Positions 1 through 17,254 of a DNA stretch of 64,000 nt are shown one piece after another. The stretch is taken from the NCBI GenBank assembly GCA_965112735.1, contig OZ218954.1, positions 1,302,001-1,366,000 of the forward strand, written 5' to 3'. The notes beneath the pieces were generated by a model. The model saw nothing but the letters and a program-made list of their open reading frames with translations. It was not told the origin of the DNA and did not search any database. This DNA is from Phaeosaccion multiseriatum (Eukaryota; Ochrophyta, other classes). Numbering within the stretch: the first letter of the stretch is position 1; each line of letters begins with the position of its first letter. Both the position numbers and the translations under genes were made by a program.

Positions 1-6440
<6,440 letters not shown>

Positions 6441-7171
6441 GATGTGGGCTTGTTCACCGCCGCATCTACTACTTGCACGAGCTGGTTTTGGGGAAGAATG
6501 TGGCTCATGTGAACCTAAGCTTACGTAATTCCAGCACGTAAGGTATCACTTCTTGTTCTACGGGCCAGAGAGAAAGCTCTGAAGCCCCCGACGCGCCTCC
6601 TTCTTCTCCTCAGCAGCTCCAGATCCTTATCCTACACCCTACGCGCTAGGTGTATCGAACTTTGTAGAAAGTGAAATAGGGAAGAGCGGAACTTCTTGGG
6701 AGGACGCTGGTGCCCCCTCACATCGGCTCCGAAGGCCTCGGCTGATTTAGTGAGGTGGTCACGGGAAAAGGGGGCTTGTGGGCAAGGAAGGCCTCGGAGA
6801 AGCGACAGTTGAGGGGAGGAGGCCGTAGTCCGCGATGGTGGAGGTGCGTTTATCTTGCCTCATTCGGGCCTCTCTGTGACCTGCTCTCTCGTCGTGGCTC
6901 TTGATCACAACAGCCTTCGCTTCGTGTCTGGTGCTTTCTTGGGTCCCACTCTGCTTTCCCTGGGGTCACAGGGATGGTACCTACTACTGTGCACCCTTAT
7001 CGTGGGCCCACGTGATGTACAGCGGAACCGACCTCGTTGTTCCCTACTAATCGTCCTTCCATCGGAACCTTCCCCCCCTCCCTCTTCTTCCCCCCTGTAT
7101 TTAACTTCCAGGCGGCTCCTGCTGCTCCGCTGTCGCTCTCCGGTGGAGGAGACGGAGACGTGATTAGCCCC
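6441..7171. promoter_or_regulatory. Divergent intergenic region, probable shared promoter
   Basis: About 730 bases between two start codons that face away from each other (Ca2+-ATPase to the left, TMEM185-like RING gene to the right). I see no open gene with splice support, no clear TATA box and no long repeat. It is less repetitive than the introns around it. Promoter role is inferred only from gene orientation. Confidence 0.4.
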
Positions 7172-10100
7172 ATGAATGTAATGGTCGCGAACGATGTAGA
7201 GCAAGGAGGAGGAGGAGGGGGAGGTAAGAGTCTCACCTCTGCATTTCCGAAGAAAAGGAATGAGCTGCAGACCAACCCCCTTTGCTCCCCGTTCTTGTTC
7301 CCACCCCTCCCTCCCTTGCCTGCCCTGTATTCGTCCCCCTTCCTTCTCTCTTCCTCTCCCTCCTCTCCTCCGTTTGAAGCCGCACCCGCAGCCGCACCCG
7401 CACCCCCACCCACAGCAGCGGAGTCCGACGAAAACGCACAGGACCGTTGCGTCCCCACCTTGACTCGCATGTTCATGACCTCCCTCAAACTCGTGCCTGT
7501 GCTAGCCTTCCTGGTGCTGCTGGCCCTGCAGCTCGACCGTGTGATAGACCTATGGGGTCTTGTGTTTCTGCCGCTGCTGCTCAGCACGGGACTGTCGTCC
7601 GCCAAGGCCCTGCTCGTGCTTAAGAAGAACATCATGGCCCCTCATGTACGTACTCACGGTGCCACAGTGCCACGGTGCCACCACGGTGCAACACACACGC
7701 ACACACACCACGCACACCCACACACGCACACACACACACCCACACACCTCTTCGGCACCCTTGAGAGACTTACGTACGTACGCTCTTCCTCTCCTCCCCC
7801 CCCTCCCTTGCTTCCTTCTTCCTGCCCCTACTACCTGCCCTCGAAGCCTGACCCTGCCGCTCTGCCCGCCGTGGTTGCGTCATCGGATACGGTGTTCGGT
7901 GCGGCTTACCGCTTTGTCAATAGTGCCGCCGGATTCGGACTGGTACGTAAGCTGCTGTTACTGCTACCCGTCCTCCTTCTTGCTGCTGCTACCTGTACTT
8001 CTATACTACGAGTGTCGTTGATGTTCATGTTGTTGCTGTTGTTCCGGTGGCGGTGATTGTCGAATGCGGTGTCGTGTTGTTCCGTGGAATCAAATCGGCC
8101 CTCATTCTCCCTTCCCTCTTTCACACACACCATACACAACACACACACTTGCACCACCATTCCCCCCGCCCTCCCCCCCCTCAGCTTGTCTTACTGTGCT
8201 TGTTCTTGACGGGTGTATTGCCCAGTAGCACCCCTCCAGTGCTGCTCATGCTGCCAGTCTTCATCAACGGGTGAGTGAGGGAGTGAGTGAGTGAGTGAGT
8301 GAGTGAGTGAGTGAGTGTGTGAGTGACTGTGAGGGATTGAGGCAGCGATTAGTCAAGTAGGTGAAATGAGGGAGGGAGGGAAGTAGGATAGATGAAGCTC
8401 ACATCGGTGGCTCTGCTTTTGACCTCACTCATTCCTCATCCCTCGTTCTCCACCACCACCACGTCCTCCTCCTCCTCCTCCTCCTCCTCCTCCTCCTCCT
8501 CCTCCTCCTCCTCCTCCTCCTCCTCCTCCTCCTCCTGCTCCTCCTCCTCCTCCTCCTCCTCCTCCTCCTCCTCCTCCTCATCCTCCTCCTCCTCCACCAC
8601 CACCACCACCACTACTACCACCTCCTCCCCCTCCCCCCCCCTCTGCCCACATACACAACTCCACAACCTACACCCACACCCACTCCCACACTTACCCACA
8701 CACCCACCCACCCTCCCAACAAACACCCCCCCCCCCCCCCAACCCAACCCAACACCGCACCCTCACGCCACAACACGCAGGGTGGTGGGTGTCACTCTCC
8801 TGTGCACCCAGCCCCTCCCTGCCGCTTTAGCTATCGACGAGGAGCTCGCCCACTCCTTCTACCGCCACCGTGCCGTGTCGGCAAGGCTCCACGGCTGGTT
8901 GGGCGGGCTGCAGGTGCTGCTAATCGCCTGTAAGGTAGAGGGAGCCTACAGGGAACCCTGGATGGGCGTGTTTTGGCCCACCTGGCTGCTGCTGCTCTTC
9001 GCGGGCATGGCGCTGTTGCTGGGGTCGCTGGCCATGTTTTCCCTGCACGTGCGCCCCCACATGGGTGAGTTGGAATTCGAGTTCTTGGGGGGGGGTTAAG
9101 ACACCGAGACAGACACACTACAACTCTACAAGAGATGGAGTTTTGGGGGGTTGAGACACTTACATTACAGTAAGAGGGTTTGTGTGGTCTTGAGTGAGTA
9201 CTACCTCCCACCTGTCCAAGTCCCTCCCCCCCCCCCCTCCGTCCCTCTCATCCTCTATCGCCCCCCCACCCCACCATCCCCCCTTCCCTCCCTCCCTCCC
9301 TCCCTCCCTCCCTCCCCCCACTCTCAGGTCAAGACAACCCCCCCTGGAGGCGCTTTGTTCGCATAACTTCGCTAACCACTGTGGGGCTGTGGGCGGAGTA
9401 CGCATGTATTGTCGTCTTCCTGTCGTTAGTCATACGAAAGCTTGACAAGGTAGAGCGGTGGGGGTGAATGGGAGGGAGTGGGCGAGACGACAGACACGGG
9501 TTTCGGTGGTTGCTGGTGGTATGAGTTATCCCCTGTCCGCCAGGCACCACCACCACCACCACCAGAGTCTTGTCTCCTTGCTACCCGGTAAACTGACCCC
9601 TGCCCTTTTATCTCATCGTCACACACGCGTACTACTGCCACGAATACGTACAAGAGATCACATGAACTTTCCGTGGAGCATTCCGTTCTGACACTTGGAC
9701 CTCCTTCACTCCAATACCCGCCTCCTCCCCCGGCCCTTCCCTCCCTTCGTTGGGTATCCATCGATCCGATCGCAGCCCAAGCCTACAGATGCCGTGGAGA
9801 TGGTGCTGCCTGCCGTTCTCGGCCTCCTGCTCTACCCTCTCGTCGCGGAGACCTTTCGACGGGCCCGGAATGCCGAGCGAGCCGCCATCGGGGAGTTTGC
9901 CATGGGCGCAGCGGAGGAGCCTGGTGGCCCCTTGCGGAGGCCTGTGAAGATTGAGGCTGTGAAGGCCGCGCTGCTGCGGCAGCAGAATGCCACGCTTTAT
10001 CAGGTGGGTGAGGGGGTAGGTTATCCGTGGAGGAGAGGAGAGGAGAGGAGAGGAGAGGAGAGTTCTCTTTCTGTATCTCGATGTCCTTTTTTCGATTGTA

Positions 10101-10921
10101 CTGACCCTCACATCTGGGAGAGGCTTAGCTTGCTCTTGTCTCTTACACCCAAAGTCTCCCCTTCCATTCCCTTCCCTTCCCTTCCTTTCCCTTCCAATCC
10201 CTCCCCCCTAACCCTAACCCTACAACCCCATATCGTCCCTTCCCCACAGCTCGTCAAGTACCCCTATATCCCCTCTGCCGAAGAAGCAGCGGCGGCGGCG
10301 GCGGCCTCTTCTGCTTCTTCCGTCCACTCGTGCCAAAGCGGGCATCACCTCGTCGATGGGCATACCAACAGTAGCCAGGACCTTGCAGCTCACGCAGGAG
10401 GGCAGGGAGGACAGGGAGGGCAGGGGCAGACGGGGGGCATCGGGCTCACCGGTGTTAGCAGCAGTAGCGGCGGAACTGCAGGGGCGGGGGGTGATGCGGA
10501 AGGTGCACTTTCGCTTTCATCGACGGTCGGAGGGGCCAGTATCAAGGAGGGGGAGAAGGAGAAGGTGGAGGACGAGGACGAGGAGGGAGAGGATGGGCAG
10601 GTACTGTGCTATATCTGCGAGCAAAACGAAGCGGATGCGGTGGTTATGAATTGCGGACACTCCGGCGCTTGCTACGAATGCTCCGTCATGATACTGAGAG
10701 GAAACACGGGCAGTCGGAGGTGTCCCATCTGCAGGGCCGCCATGGTGACCGTGATGAAGCTCAGCAGCGAGCGGAGGGTGGTGGATGGGGACACACTCGT
10801 CGCCACCACCGCTGGCTTGACCCTTCAGCCGGGCTGGACAGGCACAGAAACACAAACACAGGCTGTGGGAGGAGCAGCACCTGTACTGTCGGAACCAGTA
10901 TTGTTCTCCGATGCTGCGTAG
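7172..10921 (+). CDS. TMEM185-like multipass membrane protein with C-terminal RING finger
   Basis: Likely a membrane-bound E3 ubiquitin ligase. Exons: 7172-7223, 7380-7645, 7847-7942, 8185-8270, 8781-9064, 9328-9449, 9782-10003, 10250-10921. All phases agree and the product is about 599 residues. Several hydrophobic helices fill the first two thirds (for example LVPVLAFLVLLALQLDRVI, and WLLLLFAGMALLLGSLAM). The C-terminus has a C3HC4 RING starting CYICEQNEADAVVMNCGH, with later pairs CYEC and CPIC. The layout (helices then RING) and the LxLD motif in the first helix recall the plant transmembrane Fragile-X-F-associated family, Pfam Tmemb_185A. A low-complexity Gly/Ala/Ser stretch separates helices and RING. 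The first intron (7224-7379) could be retained without a stop, and the exon at 9782 could begin at 9776 (adds Pro-Lys). The start at 7172 is the first in-frame ATG. Confidence 0.75.
8454..8625 (+). repeat. (TCC)n microsatellite inside an intron
   Basis: An almost pure trinucleotide tract of about 170 bases in the intron 8271-8780 of the TMEM185-like gene, followed by (CAC)n and C-rich sequence that serves as the pyrimidine tract before the acceptor at 8780. It opens long artefactual reading frames (poly-Ser on plus, poly-Glu on minus). Confidence 0.9.
10205..10222 (+). repeat. Short interstitial telomere-like CCCTAA repeat
   Basis: Nearly three CCCTAA units sit in the last intron of the TMEM185-like gene, about 30 bases before the acceptor at 10249. 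On the other strand this reads TTAGGG. It is only a few units, so it may be a chance product of the pyrimidine-rich intron end. Confidence 0.5.
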
Positions 10922-12019
10922 TGCCCTTTTTTTTTGGTGCTAAATAGTGCGCGGTGCTGTGTGGAGCGCAGAGAGGGAACAGATGGATGGTGGTGGAGCT
11001 GCTGTCCATCGCATGGTATTGAATCTGACACAGGAGCACTGGCTATGGGCTGGGCAAGAGCTTTGTGGCGTACCTTACCTCCCTCGCCGACGACTTCGCC
11101 CCCACCTCACCCGGCTCCCCACTCAGCCGAGGCTGTCTCTGCGGTGAGGCTGAGGGCTGGCTGGGGTGAGCTGTGTGGTGTTGTGGTGGGGCCTCTGGTG
11201 GGAAGGTCGAAGCTTGGAGCTTTTGATACGCTGCCATGGTCATTGTTGGGGAGATGAAGGACGATGGAGGTGGTGGAGTTTTTGCCCCTCGTTCACCACC
11301 ACACGTCACGCTTGGTTTCTGGACCTCCAGAGCAAGTATAAAGGGCAAGGAAGGTTTTGTTCTAAGTGTGTATCAGCAGCAACTAGCAACCGCCCAATGA
11401 GTCTGAGGAACTCGCACCCCACCCACCCGCTGGGCCTTTACTCACCACCCCACCCACCCGCCCACGAGTGCTTGGGGGTTGAGTGTGAGTTGAGGACGCC
11501 CTTTGCCAAACGGAAACGTCCCCCCGTGATTGATGGAGGAGTTCGGGGAGAACATGTACGCCTTTCTCCCTCCATTACACCTTGAGAGGGAGAAAGGCGT
11601 ACGTGTTAGTCATATCAGTCTCATTCAGGGCCTCTTCTCGTCACAGTAGACCACCTTGTGCCTTTGCCCTTGCTGGTGCCTCTCTTTGCCATTTTTTAGT
11701 CATGCGTGACGAGGCAAAAAAATGGAAGGCCACCACGGGTCTCCGGGTCGGGACAAAGGCGACGAAAAGGCGCTCCCAGCTTAGAATGCCACTGAATGGC
11801 TGAATGGAGAAGAATGGAAAGGAACAAAGGAACCCGAGTCCTGACACATAGAGGTGTTGTGAGCACACGCCAGCTGTGAAATATTCTCTCACATGTTTCG
11901 CTTTTGCTTTTTTCTCTCTCACCCATAGAACAAAAACGTCATACTGCCGGCGTTAAGAGAGCAGCATTATAGGGAGAGGAGCAGCAGGAGGGGAAGCATC
12001 GTCAGCAGAGTACGACATC
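10922..12019. other. Intergenic region with a perfect hairpin
   Basis: About 1.1 kb between the stop of the RING gene and the start of the PMR5-like gene. It should contain the 3' UTR of one and the promoter of the other. No spliced or conserved gene is visible. The only strong structure is the inverted repeat at 11556-11602, listed separately. Confidence 0.6.
11556..11602. repeat. 17-bp perfect inverted repeat with 13-base loop
   Basis: The left arm GTACGCCTTTCTCCCTC (11556-11572) is the exact reverse complement of 11586-11602. The 13-base spacer would form the loop. It lies in the intergenic stretch between two genes on the same strand, so it could shape the RNA 3' end or be a foldback remnant. 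Function is not shown by sequence. Confidence 0.85.
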
Positions 12020-13912
12020 ATGCGAGTCCTGGGTGTTAGCCTGCTCTTCGGCTCCCTCTTGGGTCAAGCTTTACCCGCAGATCTGCACTCCTTACTGAAT
12101 GGCCCTCTTGGAGGAAGGCTAGACGGCGACCCAACCAAAGCAGCCCGGCCTTTATGTACACATGCCGACTTCAGCCAAGGCCAGTGGGAGAGCACTGGGA
12201 GCATGTCTCGTGAAGAAGCAGAATTGCTTCACTCCGAGACGCAATGCCCCTTCCTCCGGCACAACTACAGATGCGAAGCGAGCAACCAGTTGAGTATCTC
12301 CGTGTGTGTACCTCGTACATCCCTCCCCCCCCCCCCCTTCTTCTCGGTGCTCGTACTGATTGCCTTGAGGCCACCTGAGGAGGGAAGAAGGGAGGTATTC
12401 AAGGAGCCATGAGAATGTATGACGGCTCAACCGATCCCTTGTTCTGCTTCTTCAGGTACATGGAGCATCTCCAGCGGCGATACGTTCCAGGATACAACAG
12501 GGCTTGCACATGGGCACCCCCCGACCCCAAACACGAGCCCCCCTTCCCAGCCAACTCCAAAGTCCTGTTTCTCGGCAACAGTCATCTGCGGGAGGTGAGT
12601 GAGAAGAAAGGTGGTTGACCACGTCGTGGGCGTGACCGAAGTGATGAAAGACCGATGCCTCCCGGGGCAGATACCATCACTCCCTCTCTATGTCTCCATG
12701 GGCGCACCCGTTGCTCCCTTCTGCATCTTTCCAAGGCGACTCCGAGCTCGCTCCCCCACGTCCCCCGACTCAAAAACGCAACACTCCCCCCCTCCTCCCG
12801 TACCCCCCTGCTCAGGTCTTTGAAGCAGTCAATTGCTTGTACAGTCCACACATTGTTACCACGGAGCTTCTCCAGAATGACGGTCAAACCGATACCAGCT
12901 ACCTTGGGAAGGAAGTCTACGACGCGATGCAAACCGTCACGCAGCGTCTCCTCGACTTCAACTCCTCTTCCACTCGCTCTGCGGCCATGGAGAGGGAGGG
13001 GCGGGCTGCCTACGAGGAGTGTTCCGTTAAGGTGGGCGACGCCTTCGCTGGCCTGCTCTCGGAGTTCGATAGGGAGGAGGGGGCCTACTGCCGTGGCTAT
13101 GGCACGAAAAATCCCGCGACAGGCCTAGGGTATGTACATGGGGCGAGGAGGGGTGGGGAGAGGGGGCAGCGTGGCATGCTTGCTCTTGTGCGCTTTACAG
13201 GGACACCTGTTCTGGGTCCGGAGCACAGAGGCAGACATGTGTATTCACTCTTCCTTAAGCCGTACCCTTCCTGTCTTGTCTCTGTCTCTTGTTCTTGTCT
13301 TGCTTCTTGCTCTCTATGGCACTATTCTCTCGGCGCTCAGCTGCTCGGATGACTTGGCTCGCGTGACGTGGAGCAACGGGGCGCAGGTCTTCGGGGCCTT
13401 CAACATCTATCCTTTGCTCCTGTCGCAGCGGCCCCTGGAGAACGCATTGGAGGCTCTGAGCAGCTCACCCTTGCCCGAGCCTGCTGCTGCAGCCGTAGCT
13501 GGAGCTACTGCTGGTGGTGATGATGCTGGTGCTGGTGCTGGTGGTGGTGCTACTGCTGGTGGTGATGATGCTGGTGCTGCTGCTGCTGGTGCTGCTGCTG
13601 TTGATGGTGGTGGTACAGCCTTGTCTTTGGCAGAGATGGATATCGTAGTGCTGGGCACCAACAACCAGTGTTCAAGCGTGCAAGACCAGCTCCCCTCTGC
13701 GGTGGAGGCGTTTGCTGACGTCGCGATGACTCAGCCTGAGTCCTGCCAGTGGTGCTCTCGCGACGCCTGGTGAGTGAGCGAATACACATTGGAAGCAAGA
13801 TAGGAGTTTGGAAGTGCCGCAGCACCATGAGACAGACAGGGTTGACTGATGACTAAGGGATTGCTAGTGAGCGAGCGGCGCTACGCCTGCTTTGCTCATG
13901 TGTTGTTCCTGT

Positions 13913-13947
<35 letters not shown>

Positions 13948-14921
13948 GTGTTGACGTCGACAACATCTTCACAACTCCTTGACCGTGTGCCTGATCTGAC
14001 ACAGTCCGAAGGAGGGGCCGACAGGGAAACGCCCCTTTGTATTCGCCGAGGCGCTCGCTCAGCTGCAGAACGCTGGCTTTCGAGGCCTTGTAGTGCTCCA
14101 GATCAGGGACAAGGAGAAGGTGGTGGAAGAGGCTGTCAAGGTACGTTTGGTAGAAGTGAGCCCCACCCCACGCTGTGATCACGTTGTTGTCGCTTTTGAC
14201 CGCTCGTTGCTGCTGCTCCGGCAACCAGCAAGTCTCCAAGAACGTCACTATGCATGTATGTCTCGCTTGGCTCACGCTACGGCGGCCTCTTGGCTCGGCT
14301 CGTGCGACCACCCTACCTCCCATCGCCCCTCTCCTGCTCAACTATCTATCGCCCGGCCTCCCCCCCCTACCTACCTACCTACCAACCTACCTACCTACCT
14401 TCCAACCTTTCGACGTGAATTGATGTGCAGAGACTTGTGGCGAAGGGGCGCCTGGGCATGTCTGTTGCCTTCCTGGCGGCCGAGAACGCACCGCCCATGA
14501 GCGTTTGCCAGGCTCCCAAGTGCACTCCCGGCTCAAGCGACCATCAGTGTATACCAGGTGGGTGGGTGGGTGTGTGGGTGTGTGTGTGCGCGCGCGTGGG
14601 TATCTTCGTGTGTGCGTGGTGTGTGTGTGGTGTGTGTGTAGATGTGCGTGTGCGTGCGTGTGTGTGAGAGAGAGTAGGCGTGAAGCTTCGAAACGGTGCC
14701 ACTCTCAGCCCAGAGTCAGTCAGGCCAACACGGAGCTCTCCCCTTCTTCTCCTTCTCCTTCCTCGACCATTCTCTTATATTACTCATTGCTTGCTTGCCC
14801 CCCTTCGGCCTCTTTCGCTTCTTCTCCCTGTTCGTGCTTTAATTCCTTTCCAACCCTCCCTCCAGGCCCAGCCGACTACAGCGTGTACATGCTTCTCCAT
14901 ACGACGACAAATGGAGTTTAG
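12020..14921 (+). CDS. Secreted PMR5/TBL-like (PC-esterase) protein
   Basis: Predicted glycan O-acyl transferase or esterase of the SGNH-like TBL/PMR5 group, acting in the secretory pathway or outside the cell. Exons: 12020-12288, 12456-12594, 12816-13129, 13341-13769, 14005-14140, 14431-14557, 14866-14921. All phases agree; about 489 residues. A signal peptide (MRVLGVSLLFGSLLGQALPA) opens the protein. The PMR5N-like start has Cys-x-Phe and CPFLRHNYRC, followed by VLFLGNSHLREV, which matches the family GDS block but with Asn for Asp. Near the C-terminus DHQCIPGGPADY matches the DxxH..C.PG.PD block, here with Asp and His adjacent. An Ala/Gly/Asp repeat insertion (about residues 290-325) comes from a (GGT/GCT)n microsatellite in exon 4. 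The altered GNS and DH residues leave catalysis uncertain. Confidence 0.72.
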
Positions 14922-15422
14922 AACTCACACTCTGACTGAGCATGCCCAACGCGCCACACATAATGGACGTTACAGCTTTGTGCTGCGTTAAAAGAGTTAC
15001 AGCAGCTTGTGAGGGGTGAGTGGTGGTACCTGCGCCCCACTCGAGCGGCACACAGGTCAAATCCTTATTTTTTTTCCTTCACGTAGGATACTTAGTAAGG
15101 GTAAGTGAACAAGAACAAGAGCCATAGGGACAATTTTGCTTGGAGAGATACAAGGTAGCTTCGTATCACTCTCCGTTGTATGTACGCGTGTACTTATCTT
15201 AATCAACACTAGAAATCTGACAGGACAATGAGTCTTTTAGAGCGATGGTACTAAGTGAAGTTTGAAAGCAGTACCCCCCAAGACTGCTCCTACAGCTATA
15301 TTTTATATATATATATAAATTCACTTACTAGTACAAACAAGGATGACTGAGATGGGAGGGAGGGAGAGAGAGAGAGAGAGAGAGAGAGCCCTTTCAGTCC
15401 TCGCTCCCACAAGAGCCCCTGT
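14922..15422. other. Convergent intergenic region
   Basis: About 500 bases between two genes that end toward each other. It holds a short (TA)n run near 15302-15317 and a (GA)n run near 15361-15388. No gene or conserved structure is visible. It should carry both 3' UTRs. Confidence 0.6.
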
Positions 15423-17006
15423 TCAATAGTCATGCTCTTCGCAATTGCCGCACCCCTGGCTCCGAGCCCCCGCTCCCACCCTCTTCAAATTGAGCACTGT
15501 GCACTTAGGGCAGCGCGTCCACACACCCTCCACGCCTGGCAGCGTCCAGCAGCGCAGCCCTTCGCTGTCCCGTCCCTCTCTCAAGCCCCCCACGAGCAGC
15601 GCCCCTTCCGGAGCACGGGCGCTGGACTCCCTGGCCATTTCCCCCTTCACCTTCCTTACTTCCCGACCCAGCTTCTCCAAGCGTTGAGCCTTGGCACGAT
15701 GGCTGCTACCACCAGCGGACCCCAGCGGCGCGGCCCGCTTCTGTTCTTTGGAGATGCGGCTGGGCTGAGGGAGGGAGGGAGGGAAGGGCCGGCAGGCAAG
15801 GAGGGAGGAAGGGAGGGAGTGAGGGGGGAGGTCAGACCCAGTAGAATTGGAGCGCCCGATTGAGAGCCGCGATTTCCGTACGCTCGAACGCATCGCATTT
15901 ACCTTTGGGGGGCCTCGCACCGAACGAGGGATTTCTGTCGAGTGCGTACCCACTTCGCACACGTCATTTCCGATACGTCGTCCAGGTTCCAGTCCACGGT
16001 GATGGTGGTCATATCGTCCTCCCGCCAGTTTTGAATGCGCATCACTGTCCGCACGTACCATTTGGGAACCCCCCGTTGCTCACGCCTCACCTCCACCTTG
16101 TCCCCCGGGGCCAAGGCTGCTCGCCAGTTACGGGTCTTCGAGCGATGCCGAGCGAGTGAAGGCCCATCGCGCGCCAAAATGGCGTCCCACTTGCTGGCCC
16201 AGCCACGGAAATGCACCTGGTGCCATAGAGTAGGCCGCCATAGAGTAGGCCGCCAAAGAAATATGTTTGGAAAAGAAGCTGATCCCCCCTTCGCAATCCA
16301 ATCCCTCTCACCTTCACGAAATCCTTGTCCACCGCAAGAACCACGCTTTCATACCACTTCCCGAAGGTATCCCGGGCATCCACATAGTCGCCCACCTTCA
16401 GCGTCCACAAGAGGAGAGAAACTTCAACTACAATACCAATCAACAGGACCCTGCTACCTCCGCTAAAGACTTACCTTGGGGTCTACGACGCCTTCCTCCA
16501 TTTGCTTGCCAGCGTTGCGCCGCTCCTCTTCGGTGTCCCCTAAGATAAAAAAGGTGTGGAAAAGAGGAAGAGGAAGAAATCACCACTGTTTGGGAGGACT
16601 TGCTTGCCCCGCCCTGCCATGAGTGCCTGCAACTCGCCTCTACGTGCGACGAGCGACCGTGTCTCGGGGGCTGATGTGAAGCGGAATGATGACATTATGG
16701 CAACGCAAGTGAGGAGGAGAGTCTGTTGTCGACCTAGCGTACTCGTAAAGGGTTCGCCCAATGTTGGCCAGCGCGAGTACCTCCCCCAGAGCGCCGCAAA
16801 ACACAGAGGAAGAGTACACTCCCAGAGTTCTCGCCCTCTCCACCTCCGCGTCTGTTTCGACTAGCCCTAACTGCGCCATGTATCCCTCCTTACTCGCAAG
16901 ATTCGCTGCCACCAATCCCCGCAGCCATTTTACACCATCCATGCCAAGGGTGCATGCCAAGTCTACCCCGAACAAGGCTTGGAGAGTGGCGTGTAGTAAA
17001 CAATCA
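15423..17006 (-). CDS. Tudor/chromo-barrel-like protein with OTU-like upstream exon (5' end unresolved)
   Basis: Exons on the minus strand: 17006-16734, 16639-16584, 16539-16475, 16395-16312, 16216-15903, 15759-15423. Phases agree and give about 375 residues, with no start codon found. The clearest domain is VGDYVDARDTFGKWYESVV followed by VHFRGWASKWD, a Tudor/chromo-barrel-type fold, with a second similar unit (PGDKVEVRREQRGVPKWYVR). The C-terminus has four Cys (RCPKC and CGNC), a possible zinc ribbon. The first visible exon, DCLLHATLQALFG with later FCGALGEVLALANI, recalls an OTU cysteine-protease core, but the catalytic His region is not seen. The intron 16733-16640 needs a weak GTCGAC donor. 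The upstream exon lies between inverted repeat arms, so this 5' part may be rearranged or decayed. Confidence 0.5.
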
Positions 17007-17058
17007 CTGCTTAAGAGGCGAGTTGCAGGCACTCATGGCAGGGCGGGGCAAGCACGTC
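16597..17058. repeat. 45-bp inverted repeat pair flanking an exon
   Basis: The arms are 16597-16641 and 17014-17058, reverse complements with one mismatch in 45 bases, and 372 bases between them. The spacer contains the OTU-like exon 17006-16734. The left arm is translated in the minus gene as part of exon 16639-16584; the right arm lies just upstream of an acceptor. Confidence 0.85.
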
Positions 17059-17254
17059 ATCCCAAAAAAAAAGAAGAGGAAGAGCCAAGGATGAATCCAA
17101 CTGTGATGGGGGACAGTTGGTGCTCCTTCCACTGTGACTGCAAGGAGAGGTCTCTAAAGATGGAGGGAAGGAAATCTTCGTAGGCACTGCGGCAATCCGT
17201 AGGAGGCTGCAGTAGCACAGCTGCATTTCCAGAGCAGGACGAGGCAGCGGATCA

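Noticed and set aside
10205-10222. Chromosome end or telomere
   Set aside because: Fewer than three units, inside an intron, with genes continuing on both sides.
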